The translations under genes and the position numbers were made by a program. Shown here piece by piece: positions 1-10,399 of a stretch of DNA of 64,000 bases. Each line of letters opens with the position of its first letter. The first letter of the stretch is position 1. The stretch comes from Metridium senile (taxonomy: Eukaryota; Cnidaria; Anthozoa; Actiniaria; Metridiidae), in the NCBI GenBank assembly GCA_949775045.1, contig OX459100.1, positions 16,237,396 through 16,301,395 on the forward strand, read 5' to 3'. The notes below the pieces were generated by a model that saw nothing but the letters and a program-made list of their open reading frames with translations, had not been told where the DNA came from and did no database searches.

Positions 1-2
1 CC

Positions 3-1205
3 AATATGGACAATAATTTGTTTTCATGTGGTATATTCATTGATTTACAAAAAGCTTTCGACACGGTTAATCATGGAATATTAGTGAAGAAATTGCACTA
101 TTATGGGATACGAGGAGTAGTTAATGATTGGTTTTCATCTTACCTTAGTAATCGCACGCAGACAGTACAAATTGGAGAGAATATATCGGATAAATATGAC
201 GTATTAACAGGTATTCCCCAGGGATCCGTGCTAGGACCTTTGCTCTTTATTCTTTACATTAACGACATTTATACTTCATCTAGGAAATTGAATTTTTATT
301 TGTTTGCAGATGACACTAATTTACTTTTTGCAGATAAAAACTTAAAATCACTTGAAAAGACTGTCAATAACGAACTTTCACATGTTAATGATTGGCTAGC
401 TGTAAATAAGCTATCCCTAAATGTAGATAAATCCAATTTTGTGATTTTTCACCCCCACCAAAAACGTATAAACCACAAGATAAATCTTAAAATCTTTGAT
501 AATAATAAAAACACCTACATCTCCCTTGAACAAAAAGAGTATGTAAAATATCTAGGAGTACTAATTGACAATAATTTAACATGGAAATATCATATTAGCC
601 ATATCGCTTCAAAAATAAGTAAATCAATCGGTGTTATAGCACGATTAAGACACATTCTACCCAGGCAAACTTTGATACAAATTTATAATTCTCTCATCCT
701 TCCATATTTGTCTTACGGTATAACGGTGTGGGGCCAAGCTTCTAAAAGCCATATGAGTAAAATTGCTATCCTTCAAAAACGAGTCTTGCGGTTAATTTAT
801 TTTGGAAACTATACATCCCATGCGATTCCTTTTTTTGTTAATGCCAATATTTTACCACTGAACCTGCTTTACTTTAAGACAGTTGCAACTCTAATGCACG
901 ATATATCAAATCACTTGACCCCGCCTGATATTTGTGACCTTTTTACTACAACAAATCAAATACATAAATACCATACACGATCTTCAGTTAAAGGAGACTA
1001 TTTTGTTCAATACTCACGCTTGAACAAACAAAAAAACTCATTTTCACGAACTGGAGTAAGAATATGGAATAGCATTCCTTTGTATATGCGTGATTTATCA
1101 AAACACCTTTTTAAGAAAAAAATTCATTCAGAGCTGTTGCAGATTCTTTCAGAGGAGGATGAATATATTGAAGTAACAAAATTAGTAAGTGTTTTCAAAA
1201 AGTAG
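3..1205 (+). CDS. LINE reverse transcriptase, C-terminal part (5' end outside window)
   Basis: The reading frame is open to the window edge, so the N-terminal endonuclease part, if present, lies upstream. What is seen is the reverse transcriptase of a non-LTR retrotransposon. The palm motif with AFDTVNH lies near residue 18, GIPQGSVLGP near residue 70 and the catalytic FADD near residue 100. The thumb and a C-terminal tail with RIWNSIP follow. This enzyme copies the element's RNA at a nicked chromosomal target. The order and tail resemble the CR1/L2/Jockey group; the clade cannot be fixed without a tree. No stop or frameshift is visible in this part, so the copy may be fairly young. The stop is TAG at 1203-1205. 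Confidence 0.9.
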   Translation, partial: NMDNNLFSCGIFIDLQKAFDTVNHGILVKKLHYYGIRGVVNDWFSSYLSNRTQTVQIGENISDKYDVLTGIPQGSVLGPLLFILYINDIYTSSRKLNFYLFADDTNLLFADKNLKSLEKTVNNELSHVNDWLAVNKLSLNVDKSNFVIFHPHQKRINHKINLKIFDNNKNTYISLEQKEYVKYLGVLIDNNLTWKYHISHIASKISKSIGVIARLRHILPRQTLIQIYNSLILPYLSYGITVWGQASKSHMSKIAILQKRVLRLIYFGNYTSHAIPFFVNANILPLNLLYFKTVATLMHDISNHLTPPDICDLFTTTNQIHKYHTRSSVKGDYFVQYSRLNKQKNSFSRTGVRIWNSIPLYMRDLSKHLFKKKIHSELLQILSEEDEYIEVTKLVSVFKK

Positions 1206-1530
1206 CCTTCAATTATAGAATCTTTGTATATGTGTATGTTTTATATATATATAAATTTCCTTTCCTCATCACACTTTCTCGATTATATTTGTACTATGAT
1301 TATGTACAGTTCACTGTCACCTGTATTTATATTTATATTTATACTTATATTTATAGTTATAGTTTTTTTTTTTTTTTTTTTTTTTCTTTTCTTTTTTTCT
1401 TTAGTTAAAAATTAGAATCTTTTCACTGCCTGCCTAGAATAGCCTTTAGCTAACTGCGGCAGTGAATTATGTAAAGACTATAATTAGTAAAATAAAAAAA
1501 TGTTGTTGTTGTTTTGTTGTTGTTGTTGTC
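1206..1530 (+). other. LINE 3' untranslated region with T-rich tract and TTG-repeat tail
   Basis: The stretch follows the reverse transcriptase stop, holds a long T-rich run near 1363-1402, and ends in short TTG repeats near 1500-1530. Simple-repeat 3' ends are common in CR1/L2-type LINEs. The exact 3' boundary is inferred. The small ORF across the T tract is low-complexity and is not a gene. Confidence 0.5.
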
Positions 1531-1628
1531 TCCAGACCACAAAACATAAACGTTTACTCATGATAATAATAAACTTCACTCTGGGTAAGCTAACTAGAAT
1601 AGTATGTGTGCTCCTGTGAAGCGATAAA

Positions 1629-1777
1629 TAATGGTAATTGAACTGAGTGGAGTGCAATTTGGTTCGAAATCAAACGCGCGATTACAAAATCGCACGACCG
1701 CGTAGCGGGAGTGCGATTTGAATCGCAAGTTTGATTTCGAACCAAAATTGCACGACACGAAGTTCAATTACCACTTA
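1629..1777. mobile_element. Palindromic MITE-like element, ~150 bp
   Basis: The left end (taatggtaattgaact) and right end (agttcaattaccactta) are inverted copies, and the match continues inward through the gttcgaaatcaaac motif on both arms. It has no coding capacity. I could not define a convincing target duplication, so the superfamily is open. Confidence 0.7.
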
Positions 1778-1782
1778 ATACA

Positions 1783-1990
1783 ATTACAATTACAAACATG
1801 CACAATGACAACCACTCATTTACGATTACAAACATTCACAACCACAATGACAGCCACTCATTTACAATTACAAACATGCACAACCACAATGACAACCACT
1901 CATTTACGATTACAAACATTCACAACCACAATGACAGCCACTCATTTACAATTACAAACATGAGAACAACCACAATGACAACCATTTACT
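1783..1990. repeat. 42-bp minisatellite, about 4.6 copies
   Basis: The motif actcatttac recurs every 42 bp (near 1813, 1855, 1897 and 1939). Alternate units carry different variants, so there is an 84-bp higher-order period. Two overlapping ORFs here exist only because 42 is a multiple of three. Confidence 0.85.
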
Positions 1991-2032
1991 ATTAAAATCA
2001 GAACAACAGCCACAGCCTCAGTTACCATTGTC

Positions 2033-2055
2033 GTCATCATCATCATCATCATCAC
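2033..2055. repeat. (CAT)n microsatellite
   Basis: A short uninterrupted trinucleotide run within a broader ATC-rich stretch. Confidence 0.8.
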
Positions 2056-2428
2056 TATCATGATATCATCAGTATTGTCATTATCATTATTTTGTCAGCA
2101 TCGGTTACATTATTGTCATCGATACATCATCCATTTGTACAATGATCTATCTAAGCGTTATCAGGGATACAAACTTTAATGCTGCGAGTTTTGAAGTGCA
2201 CCTGACGCCCTTCATGATATTCAGTTGCAAATCTGTTGTACATGAGGTGTATAATAAGTGTACTTAATATTTCTTCATGTCGACCTCTCCTTTTTGAGAT
2301 ATATATGAACATTTGAGATCTCTAAATGCAAATGAGGTAACGTCATCCTAGGAATTTGTCATAATTTTGTTTCAAAGCTGATAGCAAGTTTTTTTTTGTA
2401 AAGTAGTAAAAATGTTAATGGTAGTTTC

Positions 2429-2741
2429 TGTTCATGCGTAGTTCCTTTAATTGCTTTTCACTCACAAGCTCGCGCTTGAGGTAACTATAATAAATTATTA
2501 CATAATATACGTGTCAGCGAAAATAGAAAATACTGAATTACAGAAAACGATAATACTTACAAGACAAATTGCGGAAAAACTTGTGGCTACGGCGATAAAC
2601 ATTGACTGACTAAATTATACGACTTTACAAGATTATAAAACGAAAACGAGCAGAGATTTACATACGGACAAAAGACTAACGAAAACACGGTTTACTCTTG
2701 GGAACAACAAAAATGTTGTAGTGTTAGATGGCGCATCCACA
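2429..2741 (-). repeat. 3' LTR of the BEL/Pao element
   Basis: This 313-bp direct repeat matches 8718-9030. Because the gag-pol is on the minus strand, it is the 3' LTR. The adjoining 2742-2752 is the purine-rich tract. Confidence 0.95.
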
Positions 2742-2752
2742 TTCCGGCCCCT
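2742..2752 (-). promoter_or_regulatory. Polypurine tract of the BEL/Pao element
   Basis: On the minus strand the sequence abutting the 3' LTR reads aggggccggaa. It is purine-rich and in the position where plus-strand DNA synthesis is primed. The assignment rests on position and composition. Confidence 0.6.
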
Positions 2753-2841
2753 AAAATACTCTATTTTATTGCTAAAGGATGCCCAACTCTAAACGTCTCT
2801 AGACAGTAGTTAACTATAACAAAGTTCAATATCAGTTCAAT

Positions 2842-5800
2842 TCATGTATGCTCTAATAGGCATAACTTGGTTATCGGTCTATCTAGTACTCCAGTCTTTG
2901 TTTTCACTCTTGCTTTTCTAACTAGACCTTTCTTGTCGGGAAAAACTTCTGTGATTCTACCAATCTTCCAGGCGTTTCGAGGTAGATTGTCGTCTACGAT
3001 TATGACAACATCATCAACAGCGTAGTTCCTCTTTGGGTGTTCCCATTTGACTCTTTCTTGGAGGGCAGGTAGATACTCTCGCGTCCATCTTTTCCAGAAG
3101 AGGTTCACCATATACTGGACTTGGCGCCATCTTTTTCTTGAATAGACATCGACTTTGTCAAAGATTCCAGGAGGAAGGACTGTTTCTTGTTTTAACAGCA
3201 ACAAGTGATTCGGTGTAAGAGGCTCTTCGTCCTTGGGATCATTTGAAGCCTTTGTTAGGGGACGACCATTGACTATCGCTTCCACTTCTGTCATCAGTGT
3301 AACTAGTGACTCATCATCCAGTACTTGCTCTTGTGTAAGGGCGTTCAGGACCTTTCGGACGGTGCGGATACAGCGTTCCCAGGAACCACCAAAGTGTGAT
3401 GCTGCTGGGGGGTTAAAGTACCACTTTATCTCTTTCTGTAGTAGATTGTCGTGTATCTGTTCTTTGTTCCATGCAGAGATTGCCTCTTTTAGCTCTTTGG
3501 ATCCTCCTACGAAGTTGGTTCCGTTATCAGAATACATCACTTTTACTTGACCCCTTCGTGCAATAAATCTTCTCAATGCCATGATAAAGGAATTAGTGTC
3601 GAGTGAATGGGCGACCTCCAAGTGAATAGCTCGAATTACCAGGCATGTAAATATAACGCCATAACGCTTGACTGTACTTCTCTTGACTCGAACAGAAAAA
3701 GGGCCGAAGTAGTCAACTCCTGTGAAGGTGAATGGTGGTTGCTCGGGCGTTACCCTTTCTCGAGGTAGATCAGCCATCTTTTGACATCCCGGGGGTGCCT
3801 GTCTTCTTCTGCATTCGAAGCAACGGGAAAGTACTGCTCTGACTGTTGAGTTGCTGTGGATGATCCAATACCGTTGGCGTAGTAATGAGAGTACGTATTC
3901 TCTTCCAGAATGACCAGATGTTTCATGCATTTCTTTGATTATTAGCTCGGCAATGGGTGAGGTCTTTGGCACGATGATTTGATGTTTTTCTTCTTCTGTA
4001 AGCAATGGTGATCGACTTAGACGTCCTCCGACTCGCAGAACATTTCCAGTGAATACGGGGTCTAGTTTGAGTAATCTGCTGGATCTTTTGATATTCTTGT
4101 TGCCTTGCAGTGCATTTATTTCTTCTGTAAAGGCTTTAACTTGTACGTAGCGAAGGATTTCGATTTCTGCATCTTTGAGTTCGTCGACTTTGAGGTATTC
4201 TTGGTCTTCAGTTGTCTCTATGCTCTTTGACTTCTCATTTGTCGTTCGTCTAGCACGGAAGTTTCTTTGGCATCGTATGATCCTGGCAACAAACTTCTTA
4301 AGACTAAGCCATGATGAAAAACGTTTGAACAAATCTTGAAGGTGGTCTGTAGGTTCACTAGGTGTAGCTTGTTGTGAAGTAGTGAACGTCTTAACTTCAG
4401 AGTCTCCCTGCAGTGGGTCGCCATTGACTGATGGACGTTGAGGCCACTCGTTTTCAGATTTCCACAGGAATTCCGGCCCCAGTAGCCAAGTGTCGTTGCT
4501 AAGAAACTTCTGAATGGGTTGCCCTCTTGTACATAAATCAGCTGGATTACAAGTAGTATCTACATATCTCCACTGATCTGTTCTGGAACCGTCTCGTATC
4601 AGTGCAACTCTGTTTGCGACGTAGGTGTGATACTTCTTCGTGAGGTCTTCTATATAATACAGAACAACCATACTGTCTGTCCAGAATACGGAGTCTTCGA
4701 GGGGGATTTCCAGTTCGGATCTGACAATCTTATCTGCTCGCACTGACAGGGTAGCTCCAGCGAGTTCCAGCTTTGGTATCGTCATCTGTTTCAAAGGCGC
4801 TAGGCGAGACTTTCCGAAGAGCAACGAGCAATGTACTTGACCTGAGGTATTCATTGTACGCAGGTAGGAGACAGAACCATAAGCAGTGTTGGAAGCGTCA
4901 GAGAAATGATGCAGCTGAGACGATGTAGTTTCACCAAAGTCTTTAGGTTTGATGCACCGGTCCACTTGGAAGTTTGTGAGCTGTGAAAGTTCTTCTGTCC
5001 ACTTTTCCCAACGTCTTTGATCATCTTGCGGAATTTCTTGGTCCCAGTCGAGCTTTCGTCGAGTGAGGTCTTGGAGCAGGATCTTTGCAGTAAGGACAAA
5101 TGGAGTCGCCATACCGAGTGGGTCGTACACTGAGGACACTATTGACAACAGTCCACGTCGAGTAGAGGGTCGGCTTTGGAGAGAAATTTTGAAACTAAAG
5201 GTATCAGTTTCAACATCCCATGACACACCAAGGGCCCTTTCGGCAGGAAGACTGTCTTTGGTGAGGTCGAGATTCTTGATTTCTTTTGCTCTTTCGCATT
5301 CTGGTATTGCTTGTAGAACCTTTCTACTGTTGGACATCCACTTGGTAAGTCTAAATCCTCCATTCTTCAGTAATTCACGTAGTCCTCCTGCTAGTTGTAT
5401 AGCTTCGGTTTCTGTTGACAGGGACTTTAGGCAATCATCTACGTAGAAGTTATTTGTTACTGTAGATACCACGCTTTCGTCGAATACAGGCTTGTTGTCT
5501 TCAGCGGTTTTTCTCAAGGTGAAGTTGGCGACGCTTGGTGAAGAAACTGCGCCAAACGGGTGGACAGTCATTTGGTATTCATCTAACTGATTAAGCAGGT
5601 TTCCATCAGTCCACCAGAGGAAACGTAGTAAACTACAGTCTCTCTTAGGAACACGAACCTGGTGGAACATCCCCTCAATGTCAGCCATGAGTGCGACTCG
5701 CTCTTGTCGGAAGCGAAGAAGAATTCCTATAAGATTATTGGTAAGGTCTGGTCCTTGCATCAGTACGTCGTTGAGGGACACCTCTTGAAACTTGGAGGAA

Positions 5801-8697
5801 CAGTCAAATACAACTCGTAGTTTTCCAGGCTTTTTCTTGTGGTAGACGCCGTGATGTGGTATGTACCATGCTCTACCCTCGCTTTCGTTCAGCTGGTTCT
5901 CAGGCACTTTCTCTGCATAACCTTTGTCGATGGTGTCTTTCATAGAAGTTACGTAGTCATCTTTAAAGTTGGAATCCTTAATCATCCTTTTCTTTAGGTA
6001 TGCTGTCCTTCGTTCGGCTTGTATCCGGTTATCAGGCAAGTGTCGGTTAGGATCTTTCAAAGGCAGAGCTACTTCGTAATGCTTGTCTTCGAGGTGTCTT
6101 ACTGTGCTTTCAACATTCTCCAGAAACTTCCTCTCTTCGTCATTATACTCTTTCTTTGAGTCAGCATAAGCATCTTTGAAGTCGGCACATCCTTGGCAGA
6201 TATCACTTTGTATTTTTAGAGAAAAGGCACTTGTAGGATTGTTGCTCTTGCTTTGACCAGCTGGGCCATTAAGAACCCATCCAAGGCTTACTCTTGATGC
6301 AAAAACTCCATCAGTCGTAGATATTACTGCTTTAGGCTGTAAGGCTTGTGGCACATCGACTCCAATTATAAGGTCTACGTCAGAGTTCAAGCTTTCTAAA
6401 TATACATGATCTCGTAGTTCTGGAAAAGGATAAACATCTTCTTGAGTAGGGATTTCTTCCTTCAAAATTGGAATATCAGGTCTTGTGAAGACTTCTGGTA
6501 AGGAAATAGTGTTGTTGCAATCGAGGTCTGTAATATTGAGGTTGTTGACGATGATGGTATCGACTTCCTTAGTACTTCCTAAAGTAGTTATCTTTACTCT
6601 TGTCTTCTTCCCTGTTGCCTTCAGACGATTGATAAGGTTGTCTGTACAGAAGGTTGCTGTTGAGCCACTGTCAAGAAGGGCGTACGTTTCCACGTGTTCG
6701 TTGGTGTCGGGGTACCATACTTTAACTGCGATGATTGGCAGGAGTGTCTTGGTCCGTCTTTCAATCAGTGTATTGACTTCGTATTGTTCAACATGGCTTG
6801 TAAAAGAGTGTGATTGCAGCGCAGGAGTAGTTGTGTAGTTGTCATTAGCATTCACATAAGGCCTTGCATGCACGTTCAAGGTTGATGTGTCTTTAGCTGT
6901 TGTTGTACAATCTCTAATTTCGTCTGTAGAGTTGCAATGTAGAAGTGTTGCGTGTTTCTTGTCACATTCTGAACAGGGTTTTCTTTTGTAGCAGGTTCGA
7001 AGTTGATGTCCCTTCCTCAAGCATCCAAAGCACAAATGTTTCTTCTTTACCAGATCTATCCGTTCTGTAAGTGCCATTCTCTTAAAGGTCGGACAGAAAG
7101 TGATTTGGTGCTCGTTGTCGCACACGACGCAGCTGTGCTTCTTGTTTAAGTCGCTTGACTGAGTTTGACTGGGATAATCTTCTCTCTTGACTTGACTGGT
7201 ATACGTACTGAATGACGATCTAGGTGTGTAAACTTTAGCTCTGGTCTGTTGGGTTGACTTTGACTCGAGTCGTGACTTTGGTTCTTGTGATGCTTTACCA
7301 AAAATAGGGTTGTTAAGAGATCTTGCCTTCTTCTCTACGAAGTCTGCAATATCATCGATTCGTACTTCTCTGGTTTGTTCGTTCATGATAAAGTCAGCGA
7401 CGTCTCGCCATCTTTCTTGTAGCTTGTAGGGAAGGCGCTCGATGATTCTTTTCATGCAGTCGGGATTCTCGATTTTTCTCAGGTATCCGATAGCCTCCAA
7501 GGAGTTCTTGCAGGACGACAAGGTAATCGAAAAGGACTCTAGACCATAGGCATCGTCTGTTCTGATCTGAGGACCGGAGGTCAGCCGTTCAACGTTGGCC
7601 ATTGCAATTTTATAGGTATCTCCAAATCTTTTCTCTAGTAAGCTTCTCGCTTCTTTGTAACCTTTGCTGGGGTCGCTGATGTGTAGGCAGCTTTGGATTA
7701 GTTCTTGTACACGTCCGGACGTATACTGTTCTAGGTAGTATAGTCTACTTGCAGGATCGGGCTCTTTTACTTCTATTAAGGTTTCAAATGCGCGAATAAA
7801 ACTTCGGTACTGAAGTGGATTCCCATCAAATGTAGGCATCTTGCGTTGCGGTAAGTTTGTTCTCTGTTGTTGAATAATAATTTCTTGGAATATTTTATTC
7901 TGTGCCTCGACGATCCCTTGACTTGGGTCTGGTCTAGTATTTCTCGTGGGTGGTTCGTTTTTGACGTTAGTCATCTTTGCGTTATCCACGTTGCTCTCTG
8001 ACGGCAAACTTTCTAAGATACTTGGGTTTGTTATGGACGTAGCGATTTCTGAATGTAGTCTCATTCTCTCTTTTTTGAATCTCAGTAGTAATTCTTGCTG
8101 TTTCAGTTTCAACTCTTCTTCTTCTATTAACTGTTGTTCTTTCAGTGTGGCTACTTTAGACTCTAGTTCGGTCAGCTTTTCTAGTTCCATACGTCTTGAC
8201 TTAGACAAAGTAGAGTTACTTTTACTTGATGCTCGGCTCCTTGAACTTACTTGTGATGCACTGTCCTCCGGTTCTATGTCGTCTACAGATTCTACATCGT
8301 TGTCGTTCTCTGGGCCTTCGTCGGCAGTCTTCGTTCTTGAACTAGTCAGGCTAGAATTCTCGTCGATATTTCTCACACTTTGAAGCCAATCGTATACGTT
8401 AGTACAAAATTCATCCATAGTTTCTGCTACGTCTTGATAGTATGAATTTGAAACGTCTTGTTCTTTGCCATTTTCTTCGAGGGACTTGTGGTAATCAGTG
8501 TGAACTTGGTTGAACTTTTGGAATAGGTCTTGTAACTTGTTTAATTCATCTTGAACGTAATGGAAATTTGTTAAGCTGGTCATCAATTCGTCTATCTTCC
8601 TCTGCTTAACGGTAAGAGATGCAAGGGCTCGTCCACGGATACGTTTAAGGCGCTTTACCAATTCTCCGTCCATGATTGTTAGCGTCAATACTTCCAA
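2842..8697 (-). CDS. BEL/Pao gag-pol polyprotein, 1951 aa, intact
   Basis: A single uninterrupted frame with the usual BEL/Pao domain order. Residues ~1-270 are charged and coiled-coil-like. A DUF1759-type gag segment lies at ~280-480, and Cys/His knuckles at ~524-590 (CVVC, CFGC, CSEC). The aspartic protease has LLDSGS near 672. The reverse transcriptase spans ~960-1150 with catalytic YVDD near 1084. The RNase H-like part has SDAS near 1265 and WTDS near 1338. The HHCC integrase domain is near 1592. The integrase core has D in GVDYFG (~1660), D in SDNGTNF (~1723) and E in SWER (~1770). A DUF5641-like tail ends the protein. It packages and copies the element RNA and integrates the cDNA. Two ATGs compete near the start; the second, MDGEL, is eight codons in. 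Only about 20 bp separate the 5' LTR and the frame. No stop or shift was found, so the element may be competent. Confidence 0.95.
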   Translation of the reverse strand: MEVLTLTIMDGELVKRLKRIRGRALASLTVKQRKIDELMTSLTNFHYVQDELNKLQDLFQKFNQVHTDYHKSLEENGKEQDVSNSYYQDVAETMDEFCTNVYDWLQSVRNIDENSSLTSSRTKTADEGPENDNDVESVDDIEPEDSASQVSSRSRASSKSNSTLSKSRRMELEKLTELESKVATLKEQQLIEEEELKLKQQELLLRFKKERMRLHSEIATSITNPSILESLPSESNVDNAKMTNVKNEPPTRNTRPDPSQGIVEAQNKIFQEIIIQQQRTNLPQRKMPTFDGNPLQYRSFIRAFETLIEVKEPDPASRLYYLEQYTSGRVQELIQSCLHISDPSKGYKEARSLLEKRFGDTYKIAMANVERLTSGPQIRTDDAYGLESFSITLSSCKNSLEAIGYLRKIENPDCMKRIIERLPYKLQERWRDVADFIMNEQTREVRIDDIADFVEKKARSLNNPIFGKASQEPKSRLESKSTQQTRAKVYTPRSSFSTYTSQVKREDYPSQTQSSDLNKKHSCVVCDNEHQITFCPTFKRMALTERIDLVKKKHLCFGCLRKGHQLRTCYKRKPCSECDKKHATLLHCNSTDEIRDCTTTAKDTSTLNVHARPYVNANDNYTTTPALQSHSFTSHVEQYEVNTLIERRTKTLLPIIAVKVWYPDTNEHVETYALLDSGSTATFCTDNLINRLKATGKKTRVKITTLGSTKEVDTIIVNNLNITDLDCNNTISLPEVFTRPDIPILKEEIPTQEDVYPFPELRDHVYLESLNSDVDLIIGVDVPQALQPKAVISTTDGVFASRVSLGWVLNGPAGQSKSNNPTSAFSLKIQSDICQGCADFKDAYADSKKEYNDEERKFLENVESTVRHLEDKHYEVALPLKDPNRHLPDNRIQAERRTAYLKKRMIKDSNFKDDYVTSMKDTIDKGYAEKVPENQLNESEGRAWYIPHHGVYHKKKPGKLRVVFDCSSKFQEVSLNDVLMQGPDLTNNLIGILLRFRQERVALMADIEGMFHQVRVPKRDCSLLRFLWWTDGNLLNQLDEYQMTVHPFGAVSSPSVANFTLRKTAEDNKPVFDESVVSTVTNNFYVDDCLKSLSTETEAIQLAGGLRELLKNGGFRLTKWMSNSRKVLQAIPECERAKEIKNLDLTKDSLPAERALGVSWDVETDTFSFKISLQSRPSTRRGLLSIVSSVYDPLGMATPFVLTAKILLQDLTRRKLDWDQEIPQDDQRRWEKWTEELSQLTNFQVDRCIKPKDFGETTSSQLHHFSDASNTAYGSVSYLRTMNTSGQVHCSLLFGKSRLAPLKQMTIPKLELAGATLSVRADKIVRSELEIPLEDSVFWTDSMVVLYYIEDLTKKYHTYVANRVALIRDGSRTDQWRYVDTTCNPADLCTRGQPIQKFLSNDTWLLGPEFLWKSENEWPQRPSVNGDPLQGDSEVKTFTTSQQATPSEPTDHLQDLFKRFSSWLSLKKFVARIIRCQRNFRARRTTNEKSKSIETTEDQEYLKVDELKDAEIEILRYVQVKAFTEEINALQGNKNIKRSSRLLKLDPVFTGNVLRVGGRLSRSPLLTEEEKHQIIVPKTSPIAELIIKEMHETSGHSGREYVLSLLRQRYWIIHSNSTVRAVLSRCFECRRRQAPPGCQKMADLPRERVTPEQPPFTFTGVDYFGPFSVRVKRSTVKRYGVIFTCLVIRAIHLEVAHSLDTNSFIMALRRFIARRGQVKVMYSDNGTNFVGGSKELKEAISAWNKEQIHDNLLQKEIKWYFNPPAASHFGGSWERCIRTVRKVLNALTQEQVLDDESLVTLMTEVEAIVNGRPLTKASNDPKDEEPLTPNHLLLLKQETVLPPGIFDKVDVYSRKRWRQVQYMVNLFWKRWTREYLPALQERVKWEHPKRNYAVDDVVIIVDDNLPRNAWKIGRITEVFPDKKGLVRKARVKTKTGVLDRPITKLCLLEHT

Positions 8698-8717
8698 AGT
8701 ATTTGTCTTTTACTAAA

Positions 8718-9030
8718 TGTTCATGCGTAGTTCCTTTAATTGCTTTTCACTCACAAGCTCGCGCTTGAGGTAACTATAATAAATTATTACATAATATACG
8801 TGTCAGCGAAAATAGAAAATACTGAATTACAGAAAACGATAATACTTACAAGACAAATTGCGGAAAAACTTGTGGCTACGGCGATAAACATTGACTGACT
8901 AAATTATACGACTTTACAAGATTATAAAACGAAAACGAGCAGAGATTTACATACGGACAAAAGACTAACGAAAACACGGTTTACTCTTGGGAACAACAAA
9001 AATGTTGTAGTGTTAGATGGCGCATCCACA
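8718..9030 (-). repeat. 5' LTR of the BEL/Pao element
   Basis: A 313-bp copy of 2429-2741 that would carry the promoter of the element. A tRNA primer site is expected just inside it (8717 downward), but no clear TGG-led match sits directly at the LTR edge. The nearest TGG on the minus strand lies about 20 nt inside, at the start of the reading frame. Confidence 0.93.
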
Positions 9031-9404
9031 GTTTCAATATTAGTAATACAGATATTGAGCTTTAAAAAAATGCTATAATTATTTTCCAGAGAACTTTTGT
9101 ATATTCAATGAGGCCTGGGATGACGTCACTTCATTTGCATTTTCAGATTTCAAATGTTTATATCTCAGAAAGGAGAGGTCGACATCAAGAAAAATTAAGT
9201 ACATTTATTATACACTTCATGTACAACAGATTCGCAAAATATCATGAAAGGCGTCAGGTGCACTTTAACGGAATCTGAGGTCCAATGGAAAGAACCTGTA
9301 GAACAACCAGCACCAATGATACATTTAATCTGAGGGCCTTTATTGTTGTAGCTGTATTAGATTATTGCATGTAATTGGGTTTGATAGTTCGATTACTTCT
9401 GTGA

Positions 9405-10036
9405 CAATCATAATTACAACCACAACCAAAGTCACAATCACAATCACAACCAAACCACAACTACAATCACAACCACAACCACAACCACAACCACAGTTAT
9501 AACCACATCACAATTACAACCACAACCACAACCACAACCACAACCACAATCACAACCACAACCACAACCACAACCACAACCACAACCACAATCGCAACCA
9601 CAATCACAACCACAACCACAACCACAATCACAACCACAACCACAATCACAACCACAGTTATAACCACAACCACAGTCACAACCGCAATCAATCACAATCA
9701 CAACCACAACCACAACCACAGTTATAACCACAATCACATCACAATCACAATCACAATCACAACCACAATCACATCACAATCACAATCACAACCACAATCA
9801 CAGTCACAATCACAATCACAATCATAATCACAATCACAATCACAGTCACAATCACGATCACAATCACAACCACGATCAATCACAGTCACAATCACATCAC
9901 AATCACAACCACAACCACAATCACAACCACAACCACAACCACAACCACAACCACAACCACAGTTATAACCACAATGACAATCACAATTACAATTACAATC
10001 ATAATCACAGTCACAATCACATCACAACCACAACCA
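9405..10036. repeat. (CACAAC/CACAAT)n hexamer microsatellite, ~630 bp
   Basis: An almost unbroken run of six-base units of the form CACAAY with occasional CACAGT. ORFs reading as poly-Val or poly-Cys/Gly on the minus strand are artefacts of the six-base period. Confidence 0.95.
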
Positions 10037-10284
10037 CAGTCCCAGTTACAGTTAAAGTACGTCTCAGAAGCTAACCTTTAGCATACAATGAATCTGAACA
10101 GTCCCAGTTACAGTTACAGTACGTCGCAGAAGCTAACCTTTAGCATACAATGAATCTGAACAGTCCCAGTTACAGTTACAGTACGTCGCAGAAGCTAACC
10201 TTTAGCATGCAATGAATCTGAACAGTCCCAGTTACAGTTACAGTACGTCGTAGAAGCTAACCTTTAGCATGCAATGAATCTGAA
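10037..10284. repeat. 62-bp minisatellite, four exact-length copies
   Basis: Units start with cagtccc at 10037, 10099, 10161 and 10223. All four are 62 bp with only a few substitutions, which points to recent tandem duplication. Confidence 0.95.
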
Positions 10285-10399
10285 AGAAGTTGCGGTGAAC
10301 AATTGTGATTGTAATTGATATTTCGATTGCTAGTGTGAAATAAACAGCAGCAACATTAATATCAATCGCAATCACAATATAAATCGGCATTATCAACAG

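Larger units (their letters stand above)
2429..9030 (-). mobile_element. Full-length BEL/Pao LTR retrotransposon, 6602 bp
   Basis: Two 313-bp LTRs bound one long minus-strand gag-pol frame. The element is flanked by a 5-bp direct repeat GTTTC (2424-2428 and 9031-9035), the usual target duplication size for LTR elements. In element orientation the LTR starts TGTGGATG and ends CATGAACA, giving canonical TG...CA ends. The LTRs look identical by eye, which implies a recent insertion. No envelope-like reading frame is present. Confidence 0.95.
2195..9264. mobile_element. TTAA-flanked palindromic MITE, split by the BEL/Pao insertion
   Basis: The left part (2195-2428) begins AGTGCACCTGACGCC. The right part (9036-9264) ends in its reverse complement, and the inverted match runs on for roughly 170 bp on each side. 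The right flank is TTAA (9265-9268); the left flank is TTGA (2191-2194), one change from TTAA. Without the retrotransposon and its duplicated target the element would be about 463 bp. It has no coding capacity. The MITE is older than the retrotransposon inside it. Confidence 0.75.

Noticed and set aside
3233..8383. Several 60-145-codon frames opposite or within the BEL/Pao gene
   Set aside because: They are shadows of the gag-pol frame in other reading frames.
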